A program made the translations under genes and the position numbers. The notes below the pieces were generated by a model that saw only the letters and a program-made list of their open reading frames with translations, searched no databases and was not told where the DNA came from. This document shows positions 51,429 through 56,719 of a stretch of DNA of 56,719 nucleotides, in pieces. This DNA is from Devosia sp. GTDB taxonomy: Bacteria; Pseudomonadota; Alphaproteobacteria; Rhizobiales; Devosiaceae. Every line of letters begins with the position of its first letter. Position 1 is the stretch's first letter. Where the stretch lies: positions 1 to 56,719 of the forward strand of contig NZ_JAFKHE010000033.1 in NCBI RefSeq assembly GCF_017307495.1, written 5' to 3'.

Positions 51429-51931
51429 TGGAGATGCGGCATGCGTATCTCTGGTTCGCGGTGCCCGGTCTGATCTTCGTCGATCTGGTCACCAAGTTCT
51501 GGGCCCGCACCACGCTCGTGCCCCCGGTTGTCGAGCTCGACCTCGGGCCATTTCTCGGTCTGCAACTGACCGAAAATTACGGCGCGACCCTAGGGCTCCT
51601 GTCTTTCGGTGACGGTCCGGGCCGGATTATTCCTTTGCTCGTCACCATAGGTCTGACGATCGGGCTCGGCGCATGGCTCATGCGGACGAAGAGTGAGTGG
51701 CGCCGCCCATTCATTGGCCTCATCTTTGCCGGAGCAGTGGGGAACGTTGTGGATCGACTGCTGAATGGTGCCGTTACCGATTTTCTGGCGTACCGATGGC
51801 TTGGCGAGCCTCTGTTTGTCGGAAACGTCGCCGACATATGGATCACCATCGGTGCCATCGGAGCGTTCGGCGGCATCCTGATCTCGGGCCCGACCAATCG
51901 GCCCGCGTCCGAAGCCGTCAAGGGAAATTGA
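51428..51931 (+). CDS. lspA: Signal peptidase II
   Basis: A 167-residue membrane protein with four helices. ENYGATLGLL, GAVGNVVDRLLNGAVTDFL and VGNVADIW hold the catalytic Asp residues. It cleaves prolipoprotein signal peptides. It overlaps the ATPase stop by one base (TGATG). lspA copies are common in zinc/lead-exporter operons. This is the intact counterpart of the broken copy at 29401. Confidence 0.9.
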   Translation: MEMRHAYLWFAVPGLIFVDLVTKFWARTTLVPPVVELDLGPFLGLQLTENYGATLGLLSFGDGPGRIIPLLVTIGLTIGLGAWLMRTKSEWRRPFIGLIFAGAVGNVVDRLLNGAVTDFLAYRWLGEPLFVGNVADIWITIGAIGAFGGILISGPTNRPASEAVKGN

Positions 51932-51933
51932 CG

Positions 51934-52410
51934 ATGAAAAAGCTGCTACTGGCGCTGGGCCTTCTGGCCGGCCTGATCGTTCCAGCATCCGCGCACGGCT
52001 TCACCATTGGGGAGATCGAAATCGTGCACCCGTTTCTGCGCGCGACACCACCCAAGGCGACGACGGCGGCCGGCTACATGGTGATCCGCAACGGGGGTTC
52101 CACACCGGACCGGCTGTTGCGGATCGAGACCACGGCAGCGGAAAAGGTCGAGTTTCACCGGACTGTCATCGAGGGCGGCATCGCGAAGATGCAACCAATC
52201 AAAGAGGGGTTCGAGATTCCGGCAGGCGACGAGTTCCGATTGGGCGCCGACGGCACCCACGCCATGCTGGTCGGCCTGACCGGGCCGATCGATCTGGGTT
52301 TCCTCATGGATGCCACCCTGGTCTTTGATAAGGCGGGGGCGCTGCCGATGACTTTCGAGGTGGAGCCGGCAGGCACCAAGCTCGAGGACACCGAGGCCCA
52401 CCATGAGTAA
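51934..52410 (+). CDS. Periplasmic copper chaperone PCuAC
   Basis: A 158-residue protein with a signal peptide (LLLALGLLAGLIVPASA). His75, Met86, His109 and Met111 match the PCuAC pattern H-x10-M-x22-H-x-M. It supplies Cu(I) to cytochrome oxidase via SCO, which is encoded next with an eight-base overlap. The C-terminus ends in EAHHE. Confidence 0.9.
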   Translation: MKKLLLALGLLAGLIVPASAHGFTIGEIEIVHPFLRATPPKATTAAGYMVIRNGGSTPDRLLRIETTAAEKVEFHRTVIEGGIAKMQPIKEGFEIPAGDEFRLGADGTHAMLVGLTGPIDLGFLMDATLVFDKAGALPMTFEVEPAGTKLEDTEAHHE

Positions 52411-53059
52411 TGACGCCCCGGTGCCCGCTGCCAAGAAGCCAAAATACAAACCACCGCTTACCTTGCGGATATTCCAGGTGGTCTTGTGGATATTGGTAGT
52501 CGGGGCCGCCGCCTACATGGCATTGCCTCGCTTGCTAACGCCCGCCCCAACCGCGCAGCTCGGCCCAGGCGTGCCGCTCACCGCGCCGTTCCAGCTGGTC
52601 AACCAGGATGGCCAACCGGTCACCGAAAAGGCATTCGCCGGCAAGGCCGCTGCCTGGTTCTATGGCTTCACCAACTGTCCGGACGTCTGCCCAACAGCGC
52701 TGGCCGAAATGGCGACCTTGCTGAAAGAGTTGGGTCAAGACGCAGCGAAGCTCAACACGGTGTTCGTGACCGTCGACCCCGAGCGGGACACGCCGGAAGT
52801 ACTGAAGCCGTACGTCGAGTATTTCGATCCCCGGATAGTCGGCCTCACGGGCGATCTTGCGGCTATCACTTCAATGGCGAAATCGCGGTTCGTGTACTTT
52901 GCGAAGGTGCCGCAGGACGGCGGCGGCTACGACATGGAGCACAGCGCTGGAATATTCCTCACCAACGCGAAGGGGGAGTTCGTGGGGACCCTTGATCCCG
53001 AAGAGCCGCTTGAAACGAAGCTGCAGAAACTTCGCAAGCTGACGGCCGACGCCGCTTAA
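52403..53059 (+). CDS. SCO1/SenC-type copper chaperone
   Basis: A 218-residue membrane-anchored protein (IFQVVLWILVVGAAAYMA). Cys92, Cys96 (NCPDVCP) and His180 (DMEHSAG) are the classical SCO copper ligands. It works with PCuAC. It is the second SCO in the window and closer to the canonical family than the one at 37488. Confidence 0.95.
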   Translation: MSNDAPVPAAKKPKYKPPLTLRIFQVVLWILVVGAAAYMALPRLLTPAPTAQLGPGVPLTAPFQLVNQDGQPVTEKAFAGKAAAWFYGFTNCPDVCPTALAEMATLLKELGQDAAKLNTVFVTVDPERDTPEVLKPYVEYFDPRIVGLTGDLAAITSMAKSRFVYFAKVPQDGGGYDMEHSAGIFLTNAKGEFVGTLDPEEPLETKLQKLRKLTADAA

Positions 53060-53091
53060 CCCCCAATAGGTACTACACGAAGGAGATCACG

Positions 53092-53421
53092 ATGGCTCAA
53101 CCTCAGACCGCTTCCGCGCCCTCGGGCCACGGCTTGCTATGCCCCACTTGTCGGGTGGACCTGGTCATGAGCGACAGGCAGGGCATCGAAATAGATTACT
53201 GCCCGAAATGTCGCGGCGTTTGGTTGGATCGCGGCGAGCTCGACAAGATCATCGAACGCAGCTTACCGACCCCGACTTCGCCTTTCGGGCGGGAGGCGCC
53301 GCGCGACGAAGGGAGACCCCAGACTGGCCACTCGCGTGATCGGCATGACGATGACCATCGTTACGGCGGAAGTCACGGCCGCCGGCGGGAGTCCTTTCTC
53401 TCGCGCTTGTTCGACGACTGA
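53092..53421 (+). CDS. Zinc-ribbon (zf-TFIIB) protein
   Basis: A 109-residue protein. Residues 20-58 hold CPTC and CPKC (LLCPTCRVDLVM, YCPKCRGVWLDRGEL), the four-cysteine zf-TFIIB ribbon. The C-terminus is His/Arg/Gly-rich and disordered. The function is unknown, though it may bind zinc in this metal operon. AAGGAG precedes the ATG. Confidence 0.8.
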   Translation: MAQPQTASAPSGHGLLCPTCRVDLVMSDRQGIEIDYCPKCRGVWLDRGELDKIIERSLPTPTSPFGREAPRDEGRPQTGHSRDRHDDDHRYGGSHGRRRESFLSRLFDD

Positions 53422-53453
53422 AGCCTATCGCCGAGCGGGAGCGCACGAAGCCG

Positions 53454-54368
53454 ATGTCAGCCGGACACAGCCATAGCGGACCGACGACGGGAACGGCGGG
53501 TGCGCGCCATCGGCGCAGCCTGGTGTGGGCGCTGGCGCTGACCTCGACCTACCTCGTCGCTGAAGTCGTCGGCGCACTTGTCACCGGCAGCCTGGCCCTC
53601 CTCGCCGACGCCGCCCACATGCTGACGGATGTGGGTGGCCTGGCGCTAGCTCTGTTTGCCATCTGGTTCGCGTCCCGCCCAAGATCGTCGCTCAAGACGT
53701 ACGGGTACCTCAGAAGCGAAGTGCTGGCCGCGCTAGCGAACGCGGTCGTTCTGCTGCTGCTGACCGTGTACATCTTGTACGAGGCCTATCAGCGCTTCTT
53801 CTCACCTCCGGAGGTGCTATCGACGCCCATGCTGGTGGTGGCGGTAATCGGACTTGCCGTCAATCTGATCAGCATGAGGATACTGGCGGCCGGCTCGCAG
53901 GAGAGTCTTAACCTGCGGGGAGCCTATTTCGAGGTCCTCGCCGATATGCTCGGTTCGATCGGCGTCATCATTTCGGCGCTTATCATCATGTTCACCGGCT
54001 GGACCCTGGCCGACCCGATCATTGGCGCAGCAATTGGCATCTTCATCGTTCCGCGGACGTGGGTGCTCCTCACTCACGCCGTCAATATCCTCCTCGAGGG
54101 AACGCCAATTGGTCTGGATGCTGCCAAACTCGAGCGTGACCTGCAGGCCATCGATGGTGTGCTCGACGTGCACGACCTTCACGTATGGACCATCACCTCC
54201 GGCTTCGACGCGATGAGTGGACATCTGGTGGTTGCCGACGACGCAGACCAGCAGTCCGTTCTGCGCGCCGCACAATCTCTGCTGCATGACGACTTTGGAA
54301 TCGATCACACCACGATCCAGATCGAAACGGCCGCAACCCGCGGCAAGGAAATCAGAACCCAGGTATGA
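53454..54368 (+). CDS. Cation diffusion facilitator (CzcD/ZitB-like)
   Basis: A 304-residue exporter with six helices. LLADAAHMLTDVGG in TM2 contains the metal-binding His/Asp; the C-terminal domain has DLHVWTITSG. It exports Zn, Cd or Co in exchange for protons. It is in the same operon as the P-type ATPase, so one promoter controls two exporter types. Confidence 0.9.
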   Translation: MSAGHSHSGPTTGTAGARHRRSLVWALALTSTYLVAEVVGALVTGSLALLADAAHMLTDVGGLALALFAIWFASRPRSSLKTYGYLRSEVLAALANAVVLLLLTVYILYEAYQRFFSPPEVLSTPMLVVAVIGLAVNLISMRILAAGSQESLNLRGAYFEVLADMLGSIGVIISALIIMFTGWTLADPIIGAAIGIFIVPRTWVLLTHAVNILLEGTPIGLDAAKLERDLQAIDGVLDVHDLHVWTITSGFDAMSGHLVVADDADQQSVLRAAQSLLHDDFGIDHTTIQIETAATRGKEIRTQV

Positions 54369-54835
54369 GGCAGGCAATGACGGAGACGGCGGTCCGGACG
54401 GACCAGACACAAATCAATATGAAGGATGGCGCCACGATAGCGCTGCTGGCTGCATGGGTTCTGGCCTTGTTTGCGGCAGCGGCAGTGTTGTTCATTGGCG
54501 AGGTGATGGGGCAACAGCCCTGCGTCTTGTGCTGGTACCAGCGGGCCGCGATGTTTCCGTTGGCACTGCTGCTCGGCATCGCCGCCTGGCGCGGGGATCT
54601 GGGAGTATGGCGATACGCGCTGCCCATCACAGGTGCCGGAATCCTCATCGCAGCCTTCCACACGCTGCTCTACTACGGCGTCATACCTGAGAGCATCGAA
54701 CCGTGTGGTGCCGGGCCTTCCTGTACGGACGCCGCGATGACTATCCTCGAGTTGCCCATTCCCGTGCTGTCTCTCGCCGCATTCGTGGGTCTCTCAATGC
54801 TCCTCGTCGAAGTCCGCAAGGGAGAACCGCGATGA
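54365..54835 (+). CDS. DsbB-like quinone-linked disulfide oxidase
   Basis: A 156-residue membrane protein with four helices. Cys53/Cys56 (PCVLCWYQR) and Cys114/Cys120 (EPCGAGPSC) are the two disulfides that pass electrons to quinone. It reoxidises the DsbA encoded next, with an ATGA overlap. An alternative start is the ATG 12 bases downstream. Confidence 0.9.
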   Translation: MRQAMTETAVRTDQTQINMKDGATIALLAAWVLALFAAAAVLFIGEVMGQQPCVLCWYQRAAMFPLALLLGIAAWRGDLGVWRYALPITGAGILIAAFHTLLYYGVIPESIEPCGAGPSCTDAAMTILELPIPVLSLAAFVGLSMLLVEVRKGEPR

Positions 54836-55485
54836 ATCGGCGTCACTTCGTCCTCGGTGTTACCGGCTTTGCCATCGTCGCATATACCGGCGGTGCGTTC
54901 GCGTATCGAGAAGCCGTTGCTTCGGCCGCTCGCGATCGCGCCACCAAAGTCGGTGCTGCCCTCTACCGTGATCATGCTCCGATAATTGGCCCGACCGAGG
55001 CGAAGGTGACGATCACCGAGTTCTTCGATCCGTCATGTGAGGCTTGCCGCGCCTTTTATCCGATCGTGAAGCAGATCATGGAACTGCACGCGGGCAAGGT
55101 TCGCCTGGTACTCCGTTATGCCGCGTTGCATGAGGGATCGGACCAGGTGGTCCGGATACTGGAGGCGGGCAGGCTCCAGGACAAGTTCATCCCAGTGCTG
55201 GAGGCGCTCCTTGCGAAACAGCCTGAATGGGCCGTGCACGGCGCCCCCGATATCGAGAAGGCTTGGTCGATCGCCGGCTCTGCCGGCCTGGACCTGAACA
55301 AGGCGCGAACGGATGCCCAAACGGACCCTGTCACGGCTGTGCTGGCTCAGGATGCAGCCGATGTTGAGGCCGTTGGCCTAACCCAAACTCCGACCTTTTT
55401 CGTCAATGGAAAACCGCTGACAGATTTCGGTCCCCAGCAACTCTACGACCTGGTTACAGCCGAGGTACAGGGCGCCGGCGCGTGA
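54832..55485 (+). CDS. DsbA-family oxidase with CEAC site
   Basis: A 217-residue exported protein with a twin-arginine-like start (NRRHFVLGV). The active site is CEAC (Cys69, Cys72), where the usual x-His is replaced by acidic/Ala residues, which should lower the redox potential. TQTPTFFVNGK is the cis-Pro loop. Pairing with DsbB indicates an oxidase, though its CEAC would be an unusually weak one. Confidence 0.85.
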   Translation: MNRRHFVLGVTGFAIVAYTGGAFAYREAVASAARDRATKVGAALYRDHAPIIGPTEAKVTITEFFDPSCEACRAFYPIVKQIMELHAGKVRLVLRYAALHEGSDQVVRILEAGRLQDKFIPVLEALLAKQPEWAVHGAPDIEKAWSIAGSAGLDLNKARTDAQTDPVTAVLAQDAADVEAVGLTQTPTFFVNGKPLTDFGPQQLYDLVTAEVQGAGA

Positions 55486-56594
55486 GTGTCGACGTTCTGG
55501 TGATCGGAGGAGGGCAGGCGGGGTTGTCAACCGCCTATTGGCTGAAGCGGCTGGGTCCATCGTTTGTGGTGCTCGATGCCGCCGACCGCATCGGGGACAG
55601 CTGGCGGAAACGCTACGCTTGTCTCACCCTGTTCACCCCACGGGAGTTCAGCAGCCTTCCGGGTCTCGCCTTGCCGGGCGAACCCGCTGGCTATGCAACC
55701 GCAAGTGAGTTCGGCGACTACCTTGAGCGGTACGCCGAGAAGTTCGCGTTGCCCGTCCGCTCCAACCAGCGGGTTGTTCGGCTGGCCCGATCGGACAAGG
55801 GGTTTCTAGCGGACCTGAGTTCGGGAGAGCAGATCACCGCTGCAACTGTGATCGTTGCAACGGGAGGCTTTCAGTCGCCGATTGTGCCCGCGATGGCTGC
55901 TGACCTTTCAGACGATGTGCAGCAGCTCTCGGCGGAAACTTACAGGACACGTGCAGAGGTGTCCGGTCACCGCGTCGTTGTGATCGGTGACGGCGCTTCC
56001 GGGCGCGATATCGCCGCTGATCTAGCCGATAGTCACACTGTCGTGCTGGCGTGCGGCCGACCGCGCCGGCTGCTGCCTGAAAAGATTCTTGGCATCGGTA
56101 CGTGGAAGTGGCTACGGGCGCTGGGCCTCCTTAGCGCCGACACCAATTCGCCAGTTGGCAGGTTCATGCGCAAGGCGGACCCGTTCCCCAACAGACAGCG
56201 CGACCTGCCCACTCTTGGTCGGCTGGGCGTAGAACTCAAGCCTCGCGCGGTTGCGGCTCACGGCAAGGAGATACGCTTCAGTGATGGCACGTCTCTTGAA
56301 GTGGAAACCGTTGTCTGGGCGCTTGGCTATGGGGATGAGAGCGCCTGGCTTGAAATCGGCGGCGCGCGCGATGCAGATGGCGCCTTCCAGCACTACCGAG
56401 GACGCTCGCCGATCCCGGGTCTGTATTTTGTAGGCCGTCCTTGGCAGCGCAACAGAGCGTCTGCGCTCATCACGGGAGTTGGAGCCGACGCTCGGCTGAT
56501 CGCCGCCGAGGTGTCTGAGGCTTTCGGCCACGACACGCGAACGGCGGTCGAACGAGCCCTTAAGCTCAGGTTGTTGATTGCCACTGAGAACTGA
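55482..56594 (+). CDS. FAD-dependent monooxygenase-like protein (CzcO-type)
   Basis: A 370-residue flavoprotein. GGGQAGLSTAYWL (FAD), a GDSWRKRYACLTLFTPR stretch, ATGGFQSP, and GDGASGRDIAADL (NADPH) fit the flavin-monooxygenase/CzcO group. CzcO genes accompany CDF exporters but have no firm role. The GTG start overlaps the DsbA stop. The last codons end TEN, and the TGA may be supplied by the insertion sequence that begins here. Confidence 0.8.
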   Translation: MSVDVLVIGGGQAGLSTAYWLKRLGPSFVVLDAADRIGDSWRKRYACLTLFTPREFSSLPGLALPGEPAGYATASEFGDYLERYAEKFALPVRSNQRVVRLARSDKGFLADLSSGEQITAATVIVATGGFQSPIVPAMAADLSDDVQQLSAETYRTRAEVSGHRVVVIGDGASGRDIAADLADSHTVVLACGRPRRLLPEKILGIGTWKWLRALGLLSADTNSPVGRFMRKADPFPNRQRDLPTLGRLGVELKPRAVAAHGKEIRFSDGTSLEVETVVWALGYGDESAWLEIGGARDADGAFQHYRGRSPIPGLYFVGRPWQRNRASALITGVGADARLIAAEVSEAFGHDTRTAVERALKLRLLIATEN

Positions 56595-56719
56595 CCCAGC
56601 AGGCTGGGATTTTTCCATCGAGATTTGACCCATGTGTGACCCTTGCCCCTCGTGGTTTGAGCGGGGGCTGTGGAGTGATCGACATGGCATTGTTGAGCGT
56701 TATCCGACGCTGGCATTTT
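56592..56719 (+). mobile_element. Left end of an IS21-family element (partial)
   Basis: The sequence starts TGACCC and repeats TGACCC at 56625 and 56637, as in IS21-type ends with TG termini and multiple internal binding repeats. An open frame for IstA begins at 56684. The right part is outside the window. Confidence 0.65.
56684..56719 (+). CDS. istA: IS21-family transposase IstA (5' end)
   Basis: Twelve codons, MALLSVIRRWHF, match the start of IS21-family IstA transposases of rhizobial type. The frame runs off the window. Identification rests on this short start and on the repeats upstream, so it is moderately sure. Confidence 0.6.
   Translation, partial: MALLSVIRRWHF

Noticed and set aside
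1..56719. CRISPR array or tRNA genes
   Set aside because: No regular spacer-repeat pattern and no convincing T-loop, anticodon and acceptor combination were seen.

Overview
The window is GC-rich DNA from what looks like an alphaproteobacterium, most likely of the Hyphomicrobiales. The evidence is the chromosomal block NDUFA12-type complex I accessory protein, DUF2155 protein and Aat, together with a B12-dependent class II ribonucleotide reductase. The genus cannot be fixed by eye. No rRNA, tRNA or CRISPR array was recognised.

Layout. (1) 455-2661: a small leftward accessory cluster of a ParA-like ATPase, a GTGA-coupled partner and an AbiU2-like HEPN protein. (2) 2726-11326: chromosomal core, with nrdJ, NDUFA12-like, DUF2155, a GyrI-like protein, aat, an SDR reductase and small conserved hypotheticals. 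(3) 11588-29317: a prophage remnant that holds only an early region. Its leftward operon carries nucleases, a recombination ATPase, a putative annealing protein, a PD-(D/E)XK exonuclease and a RecD/Dda-like helicase. A repressor/Cro pair sits between two sets of repeated operator-like half-sites. The rightward operon carries a GapR-like protein, RuvC-like resolvase, SSB, a methyltransferase-like protein and a primase-helicase. No integrase, terminase or virion gene was seen.

(4) 29401-56594: a metal-resistance and periplasmic thiol-redox island. It starts with a CadR-like MerR regulator divergent from a PaaK-like adenylate-forming enzyme, an HMA-CDF efflux protein and a broken lspA. Next comes an eleven-gene leftward operon of CcmG, TlpA, SCO, DsbA, CcdA, a Cys-rich protein, a BNR propeller, DUF411, cytochrome c and rhodanese proteins. 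Then come a transglutaminase-like protease and an M23 peptidase. A copper/iron operon follows (multicopper oxidase, ZIP, Fur, CopC, CopD). Two more DsbA-like proteins precede a second MerR regulator, which is divergent from a long operon of a P-type ATPase, LspA, PCuAC, SCO, zinc-ribbon protein, CDF, DsbB, DsbA and a CzcO-like flavoprotein. (5) 56592-56719: the left end of an IS21-family element.

How the parts fit. The island combines metal export (P-type ATPase, two CDF proteins), metal import or homeostasis (ZIP, Fur), periplasmic copper handling (CopC, CopD, PCuAC, two SCO proteins, multicopper oxidase, DUF411) and an unusually dense set of about nine periplasmic thiol-disulfide proteins. 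Several genes show decay: lspA has a frameshift and a stop, fur a 3' frameshift, the multicopper oxidase a near-terminal amber codon, and a ccmG-like fragment is frameshifted. These point to an island in flux, with duplicated and partly redundant modules.
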